From Nocardioides panacis (lineage in GTDB: Bacteria > Actinomycetota > Actinomycetes > Propionibacteriales > Nocardioidaceae): a stretch of 64,000 nucleotides of DNA. The position numbers and the translations under genes are program-made. The notes under the pieces are model-generated. The model made no database searches. It was not told the origin of the DNA and was given only the letters and a program-made list of their open reading frames with translations. Below are positions 17,450-26,081 of the stretch, piece by piece; the first letter of the stretch is position 1; each line of letters opens with the position of its first letter. Location of the stretch: contig NZ_CP077062.1 in assembly GCF_019039255.1 (NCBI RefSeq), positions 2,604,001 through 2,668,000 on the forward strand, read 5' to 3'.

Positions 17450-18883
17450 ATGACCCAGGCGCCGGCGGCACCTGTCGCCAAGCCCGCCAAGCTCCCCCGC
17501 GAGCAGGACCCCCGCAACCCGAACTTCCGGCTCGCGGCCCTGTTCGACGAGGGCACGCTCGAGCTGATCACCCCCGACGACGGCAGCGGCATGCTGGCCG
17601 CCGTCGGCAAGGTGGCCGGCACGCACGTGGTGGCGTTCTGCTCCGACGCCACGGTGATGGGCGGCGCGATGGGCGAGGTCGGCTGCAAGGTCGTCGTGCA
17701 CGCCTACCAGCGCGCCCTCGCCGACCAGGCCCCGATCGTCGGCCTGTGGCACTCCGGGGGCGCCCGGCTGGCCGAGGGCGTGCTGTCGCTGCACGCCGTC
17801 GGTGAGATCTTCCACGCGATGACCCAGGCCTCCGGCAAGGTCCCGCAGATCTCCGTCGTGCTCGGCCCCGCGGCCGGCGGCGCTGCCTACGGCCCGGCGC
17901 TGACCGACCTGGTGATCCTCGGCCCGGAGGGCCGGATCTTCGTCACCGGCCCCGACGTGGTCCGCTCCGTCACCGGCGAGGACGTCGACATGCTCCGCCT
18001 CGGCGGACCGGAGCCGCACGGCCGCCGCTCGGGCGTCGTGCACATCCTCACCGAGTCCGAGCAGGAGGCCATCGACCGGGCCCGCACGGTCGCGACGCTG
18101 CTCGGCGCGCAGGGCACGCTCGACGTGTCCGCGGTCGAGGACGTGGACCTCTCGCAGATGCTGCCGGAGTCCAAGAAGCGGGCGTACGACGTGCACCCGC
18201 TCGTCGAGGCGATCCTGGACCGGGGCACCACCCAGGAGGTGCACGCCAAGTGGGCGCCGAACATCGTCACGGCGCTCGGCCGGTTCGGCGGTCGCAGCGT
18301 CGGCGTGATCGCCAACAACCCGCTGCGCCTCGGGGGCTGCCTGGACTCGCTGTCCGCCGAGAAGGCGTCCCGGTTCGTGCGGATGTGCGACGCGTTCGGC
18401 GTGCCGCTGATCGTCGTGGTCGACGTACCCGGCTACCTTCCCGGCGTCGGCCAGGAGTGGGACGGCGTCGTACGACGCGGGGCGAAGCTGCTGCACGCGT
18501 TCGGCGAGGCCGTCGTGCCGCGGGTCACGCTGGTGACGCGCAAGACCTACGGCGGCGCCTACATCGCGATGAACTCCCGCTCGCTCGGCGCCACCAAGGT
18601 GTTCGCGTGGCCGGGGGCCGAGGTGGCCGTGATGGGTGCGGTCGCCGCGATCCGGATCCTGCACCGCCGCAAGCTGCTCGAGGTCGCGCCGGACATCCGC
18701 CCGCAGGTCGAGGCCGAGCTGGCCGCCGAGCACGAGCGGATCGCCGGCGGCGTCGAGAAGGCCGTGGAGATCGGCGTGGTCGACGAGGTCGTGGAGCCCT
18801 CGGCCACCCGCACCGCGCTGGCCAGGGCGATCGCCGGCGCCGGCCTCGTGCACCGCGGGGCGCACGGCAACATCCCGCTCTGA
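17450..18883 (+). CDS. accD: Acyl-CoA carboxylase beta subunit (AccD6-like carboxyltransferase)
   Basis: 477 residues of the carboxyltransferase family. Oxyanion-hole glycines appear in LWHSGGARLAEG near residue 100 and GPAAGGAAYGPAL near residue 145 of the N-terminal half, and RKTYGGAYIAMNS near residue 365 of the C-terminal half. It transfers CO2 from biotin to acetyl- or propionyl-CoA, supplying malonyl-CoA to FabD. Position after fabF matches accD6 of mycobacteria. The biotinylated alpha subunit is not in this window. The stop is only a few bases from the convergent lipoprotein hydrolase. Confidence 0.94.
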   Translation: MTQAPAAPVAKPAKLPREQDPRNPNFRLAALFDEGTLELITPDDGSGMLAAVGKVAGTHVVAFCSDATVMGGAMGEVGCKVVVHAYQRALADQAPIVGLWHSGGARLAEGVLSLHAVGEIFHAMTQASGKVPQISVVLGPAAGGAAYGPALTDLVILGPEGRIFVTGPDVVRSVTGEDVDMLRLGGPEPHGRRSGVVHILTESEQEAIDRARTVATLLGAQGTLDVSAVEDVDLSQMLPESKKRAYDVHPLVEAILDRGTTQEVHAKWAPNIVTALGRFGGRSVGVIANNPLRLGGCLDSLSAEKASRFVRMCDAFGVPLIVVVDVPGYLPGVGQEWDGVVRRGAKLLHAFGEAVVPRVTLVTRKTYGGAYIAMNSRSLGATKVFAWPGAEVAVMGAVAAIRILHRRKLLEVAPDIRPQVEAELAAEHERIAGGVEKAVEIGVVDEVVEPSATRTALARAIAGAGLVHRGAHGNIPL

Positions 18884-18890
18884 CGCGGCC

Positions 18891-19955
18891 TCAGAGGTTC
18901 GCCCGCAGGAAGGCCGTGGTACGGCGCATCGACTGCGGCCACAGCGCGACGAACGCGTGGTCCTCCCCCGGGTAGACGCGCAGCCGGACGTCCACGCCGG
19001 CGCGCCTCATCGCCCGCAGGGTGGCCCGGCTCCAGCGCAGCGGGCAGGTCGCGTCCACCGCACCGTGGTGGATCAGCACCGGCTCGGTGATCCGGTCGAA
19101 GTACGGCCGCGGGCTGACCTGACGCCAGAACCGCGGGTTCTCGCGCGGATCGCCGTGCCGGCGCAGCAGGAGGTCCGAGAGCGCGCTGCGCCCCGGGTCG
19201 TCGCGGATCCAGCGGTCGAAGTTGTCGGCGGTGCGCGAGCTGACCGGCGCGAACACGACCGCGGCGTCGACCAGGCCGGGCCGGGCGACCAGCACGTTGT
19301 AGACCACGCCACCGCCCATCGACCGCCCGACCAGCCCCACCCGGTCGTCGTCGACCGCGACCTCGGTCGTGCGGCGCAGCGCGTGCACGGCGTTGACCAC
19401 GTCGGTCGTGTAGCCGAGCCGCAGCCGGCGCTCGGCGGTCGGGTCCTCGGCGGAGAAGGCGTGGTTGCGGTAGTCGGTGTGCAGCACGACGTAGCCGGCC
19501 CGGGCGAGCCAGTCCTGCTCGCGCCGCATGCCCTGACCGTTCACGTAGACCGCCGGGTCGATGTAGCCGTGCGCCAGCACCACCGCCGGGAACGGCTCCC
19601 GGCCGCGCGGCACGTCGAGCTTGCCGGAGATCCGCAGACCGTTGCTGCGGTAGGTCACGGAGTACGACGTGTAGGCGTCCGTCCTGGCCAGGGTGCGGCG
19701 CAGGGCGAGACCCCGCCCGTCGTACCGGGCGGTGAACAGGGCCGGCACGGAGACCGGGTCGGGAGGCGGCACCGTCCGGGTCGGGGACGGGGAGGCCAGG
19801 GCGGGCGACGGCGACGGCGACGGCGACGGGACCGACGGTGTCACGCTCCGGCCGGGCGGGCGTCGGGACTCCTCCGCGCCGGTGCAGGCCGCGAGGACGG
19901 CCAGGGCGGCGAGCAGCGCGACCCGGCCGGCGAGACGCCGTCGTCGCGCGAGCAC
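18891..19955 (-). CDS. Secreted lipoprotein alpha/beta hydrolase (S9-like), copy 1
   Basis: 354 residues. The N-terminus is a lipoprotein signal: RRRR, a hydrophobic stretch, then lipobox VLAAC near residue 24, followed by a Pro/Ser-rich tether with (SP)n. The hydrolase domain has VVLAHGYIDP, the nucleophile elbow VGRSMGGGVVYN near residue 212 and VLIHHGAVDATCPLRWS with a late EDHAF histidine. It resembles prolyl-oligopeptidase/dienelactone hydrolase type enzymes; the substrate is unknown. It is a clear paralogue of the next gene (shared RYDGxGL, AHGY, DYRN and GRSMGGG motifs). Confidence 0.87.
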   Translation of the reverse strand: MLARRRRLAGRVALLAALAVLAACTGAEESRRPPGRSVTPSVPSPSPSPSPALASPSPTRTVPPPDPVSVPALFTARYDGRGLALRRTLARTDAYTSYSVTYRSNGLRISGKLDVPRGREPFPAVVLAHGYIDPAVYVNGQGMRREQDWLARAGYVVLHTDYRNHAFSAEDPTAERRLRLGYTTDVVNAVHALRRTTEVAVDDDRVGLVGRSMGGGVVYNVLVARPGLVDAAVVFAPVSSRTADNFDRWIRDDPGRSALSDLLLRRHGDPRENPRFWRQVSPRPYFDRITEPVLIHHGAVDATCPLRWSRATLRAMRRAGVDVRLRVYPGEDHAFVALWPQSMRRTTAFLRANL

Positions 19956-20019
19956 CCGCCCATCATCGCCGCCGCGGACGGGACCGGACCAGGCCCGAGA
20001 ACCGGTGCCGGCGGACCGG

Positions 20020-21030
20020 TCAGTCGAGCCGGGCGTGCAGGAACGTCACCGTGCGGTGCATGAACCGCGGCCAGGACCGGTCGAACCGGTGGTCCTCGCC
20101 GGGGTACTCGTACAGCGTCACGTCCTTGCCGCGGGCCTCCAGCGCGCGGGTGGTCGCCTCCGACCAGCGCACCGGGCAGACCGGGTCGGCGGTCCCGTGG
20201 TCGATCTGCAGGGGCACGTCGATCCGGTCGAGGTAGCTGCGCGAGCTCGCCGACCGCCAGAAGGCGGGCCGCGACGCCGGCGTCCCGAAGGCGCCCTCGA
20301 CCCGCCGGCGCAGCGCCGGGTCCGGCACCACCCAGCGCCGGTAGTTGTCGGCGGCCAGCGAGCTCACCGGCGAGTAGAGCACCGCCGCCCGGGCGAGGTG
20401 CGGGCGGGCGACCAGGGCCTGGAGCACCACGCCGCCGCCCATCGAGCGGCCGAGCAGCCCGATCCGGGAGGCGTCGGCGAACGGCAGTCGCGCCTTCTTC
20501 AGGGCGGAGACGGCGTTCACGAGGTCGGCCGGGTAGCCGAGCGGCCGGGCCACCGGGTCCGGGCTCTCCCGCGTCGAGCGGGCGTAGTTGCGGTAGTCGA
20601 TCTGGAAGGCGACGAAGCCGCTCTGTGCGAGGTAGACCTGCTCGCGCACCAGCATCGAGCCCGACGTGTAGCGGGCCGGGGCGTTGTAGCCGTGCGCGAT
20701 CACCACGACCGGGTGCCGCCCGGGACGGTTCGGCACCACCAGCACGCCGGTGACGCTGAGCGCGCCGCTGCGGTAGACCACCGCGTAGCGCGTGAACGCG
20801 AGCTCGCGCTGGAGCGTGCCGGTGACCCGCAGGCCGTGCCCGTCGTACCGGTGGGTGAGGAGCGCCGGCACCGAGACCAGGTTGAACGGGGTGGAGGTGT
20901 CGTTGTGGGCACCGAGGAGGACCGGTGCGGTGCCGGGGACGCCGAGCGTCGTCGAGGAGGCGGGCGCGCACGCGGCGAGGAGGCCCGCCAGGGCGAGCAG
21001 CACCAGGAGACGCGCGAGCCGGGATGTCAC
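20020..21030 (-). CDS. Secreted lipoprotein alpha/beta hydrolase (S9-like), copy 2
   Basis: 336 residues. Signal and lipobox LLALAGLLAAC end near residue 20. The catalytic domain has VIAHGYNAPA, LGRSMGGGVVLQ as nucleophile elbow, a LQIDHGTADPVCPVRWS acid region and GEDHRFDRSW with the catalytic His. I chose the GTG at 21030 because a signal peptide follows directly; a long upstream extension encodes nothing family-like. No good ribosome-binding site precedes it. It is a tandem paralogue of the gene at 18891, and both sit between accD and DUF3145, where Streptomyces has fab-linked genes directly adjacent. Confidence 0.83.
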   Translation of the reverse strand: MTSRLARLLVLLALAGLLAACAPASSTTLGVPGTAPVLLGAHNDTSTPFNLVSVPALLTHRYDGHGLRVTGTLQRELAFTRYAVVYRSGALSVTGVLVVPNRPGRHPVVVIAHGYNAPARYTSGSMLVREQVYLAQSGFVAFQIDYRNYARSTRESPDPVARPLGYPADLVNAVSALKKARLPFADASRIGLLGRSMGGGVVLQALVARPHLARAAVLYSPVSSLAADNYRRWVVPDPALRRRVEGAFGTPASRPAFWRSASSRSYLDRIDVPLQIDHGTADPVCPVRWSEATTRALEARGKDVTLYEYPGEDHRFDRSWPRFMHRTVTFLHARLD

Positions 21031-21104
21031 GCGGAGATTGTCAGGAGGTGGGGGCGCTTCGCGCAGGGGAATACGCGAAGTGCCGCCCGGGCGTGACCGG
21101 AGTC

Positions 21105-21611
21105 TCAGACGACCTGGTGCAGCCAGCGCACCGGAGCGCCGTCGCCGGCGTACCGGAACGTCTCGAGCTCGTCGTCCCACGGCTTGCCGAGGAGCTTGTC
21201 GATCTCGTTGTTGAGGGTGGTGTCGCCGAGCGCGGACTTGACCACCGCGGCCTTGAGCCGGTCCTCGGGGATCATGATGTCGCCGTGCACGCCGATCACG
21301 GCGTGGAAGACGCCGAGGTCGGGCGTGTAGGAGAACCGGGAGCCCTCGGTGCCGGAGGTCGGCTCCTCGGTCACCTCGAAGCGCAGCTGGTTCCAGCCGC
21401 GCAGCGCCGAGGCGATGGCGGCCGCCGTGCCGGCGTCGCCCGCCCAGGAGAACTCGGCGCGGTACGTCCCGGCCTGGGCACCTTGCGGCGTCCAGTCCAG
21501 GCTGACGGCGTTGCCGAGCACACCGCCGGCCGCCCACTCGATGTGCGGGCACAGCGCTGACGGCGCAGAGTGGACGTAGAGCACGCCCCGTGTCGCAGTT
21601 CGTGTGGTCAC
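21105..21611 (-). CDS. DUF3145 domain protein
   Basis: 168 residues. RGVLYVHSAPSALCPHIEW at the N-terminus, SLDWTPQ, and TPDLGVFHAVIGVHGDIMIPEDRL mark the family. DUF3145 is widespread in actinobacteria beside the fab cluster, but its function is unknown. Here it lies on the opposite strand to the fab genes, after the two lipoprotein hydrolases. Start ATG 21611. Confidence 0.92.
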   Translation of the reverse strand: MTTRTATRGVLYVHSAPSALCPHIEWAAGGVLGNAVSLDWTPQGAQAGTYRAEFSWAGDAGTAAAIASALRGWNQLRFEVTEEPTSGTEGSRFSYTPDLGVFHAVIGVHGDIMIPEDRLKAAVVKSALGDTTLNNEIDKLLGKPWDDELETFRYAGDGAPVRWLHQVV

Positions 21612-21682
21612 CGTGGCCTCCTAGATCCGGCGCGAGATACGCCTTCCCCAGCGGTCTCCGTGGATCTCGAGGTCCTGATCCC

Positions 21683-22726
21683 TCACGAACAGGTGAAGTT
21701 GTGCCCCCATTGTGGCGCAGGATGTGGCTCACGCGCCACATTCGCCTCAATTTTACCTGCAGCCCCGTCGGGGTCGTCCGCGGTCAGGCGGAGCGGCCGC
21801 GCGGTTTCAGGCGGGAGTTCGGCATCGGCGGGGCCAGCAGCCGGTCCCCCCTCGAACTCCCGCACCACCCCGAACCGGGGTGGCTCGAAGCCCAGCCCGT
21901 CGCCGTTCCAGGCCTCGCGCTGCTCGACGATCTCCTCGTGGCTGCGGCCGATGAAGTTCCACCACATCACGATCTCCTCCTCGAACGGCTCGCCGCCGAG
22001 GAGCATCACGATCGTCTCCTCCTCCCCGGTCGCCCGGAACGCCAGCTCGCGCCGCCCGCTGCCGAGGTAGCTCATCGCGTTGCGCTCGATGCCCACGCCG
22101 TCGACCTGGACGCCGCCCTGGGCCACCAGGACGCCGTACTCGAAGGACGGGTCGAGCGGCACGGTGGCCTCCGCGCCCGGCTCGAGGGTGATCTCGGCGC
22201 CCACGACCGGGGTGTACGTCGGGGCGCTGGACGCCTCACCGGCCAGCGACCCGACCAGCACCCGGAGCCGCACGCCGTGCTCGGTCCAGGTCGGCAGGTC
22301 GGCGAGGTGCGTGAAGTCCGGCGGGGTGCGGTCGCGGACGGCGTCGGGGAGGCACACCCACAGCTGGACGCCGTGCAGCAGAGCCGGGGCGTCCGGGGGC
22401 GACACCTCGGCGTGGCAGATGCCCGCGCCGGCGGTCATCACGTTGAGCTGGCCGGGGCGGATCAGCTGGTGCGAGCCGAGGCTGTCCGTGTGCAGGCCGG
22501 TGCCCTCGAACAGCCAGGTCACTGTCTGCAGCCCGGTGTGCGGGTGCGGCGGCACCCACATGCCGCCGGTCTGCCGGACGTCGTCGGGCCCGTAGTGGTC
22601 CAGGAAGCACCAGGCGCCGATCATCCGGCGGGTCTTGTTCGGCACCAGGCGCCGGACGTGGGTGGTCCGCCCGAGCAGGACGTCTCGGGCGACGAGGGGC
22701 TCGTGGACGGCCTCGAACGTGCTCAC
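21683..22726 (-). CDS. Pirin family protein
   Basis: 347 residues. The pirin metal site is visible in PPHPHTGLQTVTWLFEG near residue 60 and AGAGICHAEVSP near residue 100; a C-terminal cupin and IGRSHEEI follow. Pirins bind iron and some act as quercetinases or transcription cofactors; the role here is open. The last 40 residues are a low-complexity tail longer than in typical pirins. It is divergent from the GNAT gene. Confidence 0.92.
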   Translation of the reverse strand: MSTFEAVHEPLVARDVLLGRTTHVRRLVPNKTRRMIGAWCFLDHYGPDDVRQTGGMWVPPHPHTGLQTVTWLFEGTGLHTDSLGSHQLIRPGQLNVMTAGAGICHAEVSPPDAPALLHGVQLWVCLPDAVRDRTPPDFTHLADLPTWTEHGVRLRVLVGSLAGEASSAPTYTPVVGAEITLEPGAEATVPLDPSFEYGVLVAQGGVQVDGVGIERNAMSYLGSGRRELAFRATGEEETIVMLLGGEPFEEEIVMWWNFIGRSHEEIVEQREAWNGDGLGFEPPRFGVVREFEGGPAAGPADAELPPETARPLRLTADDPDGAAGKIEANVAREPHPAPQWGHNFTCS

Positions 22727-22856
22727 CCTCCCAGTCTGGCAGCGACGTCAAACCACTCTTCGCCTGCCCGAAACACCGTCGTGGTCGATCCGAAACCTCC
22801 GTGCCGCACGCTGGGTGGGCATCCACGTGAGTCACGAGAGCCCTGGGAGAACACCG

Positions 22857-23351
22857 ATGACCACCTCGCTGGTCAGGACGCGCTACGCCACGCCGCTGGA
22901 CGTCGCCGCCGTCACCGACCTGCACGCCCGCTGCTCCCCCACGACGCTGCGCCGCCGGTTCCACGTGCCGGTGACGCACGTGCCCGAGCGGCTGGTCCGC
23001 CAGCTCGTCTCGCCGCGCAACGGCTGGAGCGTGCTGGCCGAGCAGTGCGGCGAGGTCGTCGGCCTCGCCTCGGCCGGACCGCTGACCGCCGACCTCCTGG
23101 AGGTCGGGCTGATCGTCGAGGACCGGCACCAGGGCAGCGGCGTCGGCTCGCGGATGCTGCGCGACGTGGCCCGCGACGCCCACGAGCGCGGCTACCGGCG
23201 GCTGGTCTGCCTGGCCGAGCCCGACAACGACGCGGTCCTGCCGACCGTGCGCCGGGCCGGCCTCGAGGGCGTCCCGGAGCACGTCGACGGCGTCGTCGAG
23301 GTCGTCGTGGCGCTTCCCGCGCGTCGCAGGGGGCTCCGCCGGCCCGCCTGA
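22857..23351 (+). CDS. GNAT family N-acetyltransferase
   Basis: 164 residues. The acetyl-CoA site is seen as VEDRHQGSGVGSRML near residues 85-100, with the following helix and LAEPDNDA. The substrate cannot be assigned. The ATG at 22857 follows GGGAGA at good spacing; the upstream part of the open frame is intergenic. The Arg-rich C-terminus is short. It is followed 46 bases later by an FAD reductase on the same strand. Confidence 0.88.
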   Translation: MTTSLVRTRYATPLDVAAVTDLHARCSPTTLRRRFHVPVTHVPERLVRQLVSPRNGWSVLAEQCGEVVGLASAGPLTADLLEVGLIVEDRHQGSGVGSRMLRDVARDAHERGYRRLVCLAEPDNDAVLPTVRRAGLEGVPEHVDGVVEVVVALPARRRGLRRPA

Positions 23352-23397
23352 GTCGTACGCTCGGCAGCAACAGTCGTCGAGTGCACCGGGAGCGGTC

Positions 23398-24642
23398 ATG
23401 AGCGAGACCTTCGTCGTCGTCGGAGCCGGGCTGGCCGCAGCCAAGGCGGTGGAGGAGCTGCGAGCCTCGGGCTTCGAGGGGGAGGTCGTGGTCTACGGCG
23501 CCGAGCACCACCTGCCCTACGAGCGACCGCCGCTGTCCAAGGGCTACCTCCTGGGCAACGACGAGCTCGAGTCGGTCTTCGTGCACGACCCGGACTGGTA
23601 CGACGAGAACGACGTCGACCTGCGGCTCGGCCAGGAGGTCACCGCGATCGACACCGCCGCGCACCTGGTCCGCACCCGGGACGGCCAGCAGGCCTACGCC
23701 CGGCTGCTGCTGGCCACCGGATCGTCCCCGCGGCACCTGCCGATCGCCGACGAGTCCGGCGCCCCGGTGGCCTACCTCCGCACCATCGAGGACAGCCAGC
23801 GGCTCAAGGAGGCGTTCACCGACGGCGCCCGGGTCGTGGTCGTCGGCGGTGGCTGGATCGGCCTGGAGACGGCAGCCGCGGCGCGGGAGGCCGGCGCCTC
23901 CGTCACGGTCCTCGAGTCGCTGGACCTGCCGCTGCTGCGGGTGCTCGGCCCCGAGGTGGCCCAGGTCTTCGCCGACCTGCACACCGAGCACGGCGTCGAC
24001 CTGCGCACCGGCGTCGAGGTCTCCGGCGTCGAGAAGAGCCCCTCGACAGGCTCAGGACAAGCGGCGGCCGTCGTACGCCTGGGTGACGGGTCCTCGGTCG
24101 AGGCCGACCTGGTGGTGGTCGGCATCGGGGTGGCGCCCAACGTCGAGCTCGCCGAGGCCGCCGGGCTGGCGACCGACAACGGGATCCTGGTCGACGAGCG
24201 GCTGGCCAGCTCCGACCCGGACGTGTTCGCCGCCGGAGACGTGGCCAACGCGCAGCACCCGGTGCTGGGGCGGCGGATCCGCGTCGAGCACTGGGACACC
24301 GCGATCGAGCAGGGCAAGGCCGCAGCGCACGGCATGCTCGGGCACGACCCGTCCTACGACCGGCTGCCCTACTTCTTCACCGACCAGTACGACCTCGGCA
24401 TGGAGTACGTCGGCAGCGTCGGCCCCGAGGGCTACGACGAGGTGGTGCTCCGCGGCGACACCAGCGCGGCCGGGGGCCGCACCTTCACCGCGTTCTGGCT
24501 GTCCGGGGGCCGGGTGGTCGCCGCGATGCACGCGAACGACTGGGACGCCACCGACCACCTGCACGCGATCGTCGGCACCCGGGCCGACCCCGAGCGGCTG
24601 GGTGACGCGTCGACGTCCCTGGAGGACCTGGCGAAGGGCTGA
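23398..24642 (+). CDS. FAD-dependent ferredoxin-reductase-like oxidoreductase
   Basis: 414 residues. The FAD motif is VVGAGLAAAKAVEEL at the N-terminus, ATGSSPRHLP lies near residue 107, the NAD(P) motif VVVVGGGWIGLETAA near residue 145, and VFAAGDVAN near residue 278. The family passes electrons from NAD(P)H to ferredoxins for P450s or ring-hydroxylating enzymes. Residues about 214-222 (KSPSTGSGQ) are encoded by a copy of a dispersed palindromic repeat, in frame and at a surface-loop position. Confidence 0.93.
   Translation: MSETFVVVGAGLAAAKAVEELRASGFEGEVVVYGAEHHLPYERPPLSKGYLLGNDELESVFVHDPDWYDENDVDLRLGQEVTAIDTAAHLVRTRDGQQAYARLLLATGSSPRHLPIADESGAPVAYLRTIEDSQRLKEAFTDGARVVVVGGGWIGLETAAAAREAGASVTVLESLDLPLLRVLGPEVAQVFADLHTEHGVDLRTGVEVSGVEKSPSTGSGQAAAVVRLGDGSSVEADLVVVGIGVAPNVELAEAAGLATDNGILVDERLASSDPDVFAAGDVANAQHPVLGRRIRVEHWDTAIEQGKAAAHGMLGHDPSYDRLPYFFTDQYDLGMEYVGSVGPEGYDEVVLRGDTSAAGGRTFTAFWLSGGRVVAAMHANDWDATDHLHAIVGTRADPERLGDASTSLEDLAKG
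24037..24061. repeat. Dispersed short palindromic repeat inserted in a coding gene
   Basis: The stretch around CCCCTCGACAGGCTCAGGAC is a variant of the repeat whose usual form is close to CCCTTCGACAGGCTCAGGGC, seen widely in bacterial genomes and recognisable in reverse translation as PEPVEG. Here it adds in-frame residues (SPSTGSGQ) to the FAD reductase. Confidence 0.72.
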
Positions 24643-24647
24643 CCCGG

Positions 24648-25463
24648 GTGGTCGTGCGGGTCGGCATCGCGGGGTGGCGCTACCCGGGCTGGCGGGGGGA
24701 CTTCTACCCCGTCGGCCTGCCCCAGCGCCGCGAGCTCGAGCACGCCTCGCGCCGGCTCACCTCGATCGAGGTCAACGGCTCGTTCTACTCGCTGCAGCGG
24801 CCCACCTCGTACGCCGCCTGGCGGGCCGAGACCCCGGATGACTTCGTGTTCTCCGTCAAGGGGCCGCGCTACGTCACCCACCTCAAACGGCTGGTCGACG
24901 TGGACACCGCACTGGCGAACTTCTTCGCCTCGGGCGTCCTCGGCCTCGGCCCCAAGCTCGGGCCGGTGCTGTGGCAGCTCCCGGAGACGCTGCGCTTCGA
25001 CGCGGCCGTGCTGGACGCCTTCCTCGCCGCCCTGCCGCGGACCACGGGCGAGGCGGCCGCCCTGGCGTCGCGGCACGACGACAAGGTCAAGGAGGGCCGC
25101 TCGCTCACCGTCACCGAGCGGGACGTCCCGCTGCGGCACGCGCTGGAGTTCCGGAGCACGACGTTCGCCGACGAGGCGGCCTACGAGGTGCTGCGGCGGC
25201 ACCGCGTGGCCTGCGTGCTCGCCGACACCGCCGGCCGGTGGCCCGCCGTCGAGCAGCTCACCACCGACTTCGTCTACGTCCGGCTGCACGGCGACCGCGA
25301 GCTCTACGCCAGCGGCTACACGGACCCGGCGCTCGACGCCTGGGCGGCGAGGTGCCGCGGCTGGGACGCCGACGGCCTCGACGTGTTCGTCTACTTCGAC
25401 AACGACGCCAAGGGCCGCGCGCCGCACGACGCGATGGCGCTGATCGCCCGGCTCGCCGGGTAG
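24648..25463 (+). CDS. DUF72 domain protein
   Basis: 271 residues with the DUF72 TIM-barrel features: GIAGWRYPGWRGDFYP at the start, SIEVNGSFYSLQRP near residue 40, FVFSVKGPRYVTH near residue 65, FVYVRLHGDRELYASGY near residue 205 and VFVYFDNDAKG near the end. The biochemical function is unknown. It starts six bases after the FAD reductase stop (GTG 24648). Confidence 0.92.
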   Translation: MVVRVGIAGWRYPGWRGDFYPVGLPQRRELEHASRRLTSIEVNGSFYSLQRPTSYAAWRAETPDDFVFSVKGPRYVTHLKRLVDVDTALANFFASGVLGLGPKLGPVLWQLPETLRFDAAVLDAFLAALPRTTGEAAALASRHDDKVKEGRSLTVTERDVPLRHALEFRSTTFADEAAYEVLRRHRVACVLADTAGRWPAVEQLTTDFVYVRLHGDRELYASGYTDPALDAWAARCRGWDADGLDVFVYFDNDAKGRAPHDAMALIARLAG

Positions 25464-25499
25464 ACCGGCGGCCTCCGGCGAGGCGGTAGCGTCACGGCC

Positions 25500-26081
25500 A
25501 TGCCGGGTGCCCGTGTCGTCGTCGTGGACCACCACGACTCCTACACCTGGAACCTCGTGCACCTCGTCGCGGCGGTCACCGGCGTGCTCCCGGTCGTCGT
25601 GCAGCACGACGAGGTGAGCACAGAGGCCTTGCAGGCAAGGGGGTTCAGCCACATCGTGCTGTCCCCCGGTCCCGGCAGCCCCGAGGACCCGCGGGACTTC
25701 TCGCTCGGCCGGGCGGTGTTCGAGCTGGGCGTCCCGGTGCTCGGCGTCTGCCTGGGCATGCAGGCCCTCGTCACGTCGTACGGCGGTCACGTCGGCCAGG
25801 TCGAGCCGGCCCACGGGGAGCTGGCCCGGGTCGAGCACGGCGGCACCGACGTGTTCGCGGGGCTGCCGTCCCCGTTCACCGCGGTGCGCTACCACTCGCT
25901 CGCCGCCCTGGCGCTGCCCGACGTGCTCACCGCGACGGCCTGGTGCGACGGGGCGGACGGCCGGGTGGTGATGGGGGTCGCGCACCGCGAGAAGCCCTTG
26001 TGGGGCGTGCAGTTCCACCCCGAGTCGATCCTCACCGAGCACGGCGAGCAGCTGGTGCGCACGTTCCTGGAGCAGCCGTGA
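25500..26081 (+). CDS. pabA: Aminodeoxychorismate/anthranilate synthase glutamine amidotransferase subunit
   Basis: 193 residues, class I glutamine amidotransferase. DHHDSYTWNLVH at the start, LSPGPGSPEDP, nucleophile Cys in GVCLGMQALV near residue 84, and His/Glu in GVQFHPESILTEHG near residue 172. It releases ammonia from glutamine for the partner PabB. Its stop overlaps the pabB start by four bases (GTGA), so the subunits are coupled. A TrpG role is possible but the partner's PIKGT motif favours aminodeoxychorismate. Confidence 0.9.
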   Translation: MPGARVVVVDHHDSYTWNLVHLVAAVTGVLPVVVQHDEVSTEALQARGFSHIVLSPGPGSPEDPRDFSLGRAVFELGVPVLGVCLGMQALVTSYGGHVGQVEPAHGELARVEHGGTDVFAGLPSPFTAVRYHSLAALALPDVLTATAWCDGADGRVVMGVAHREKPLWGVQFHPESILTEHGEQLVRTFLEQP

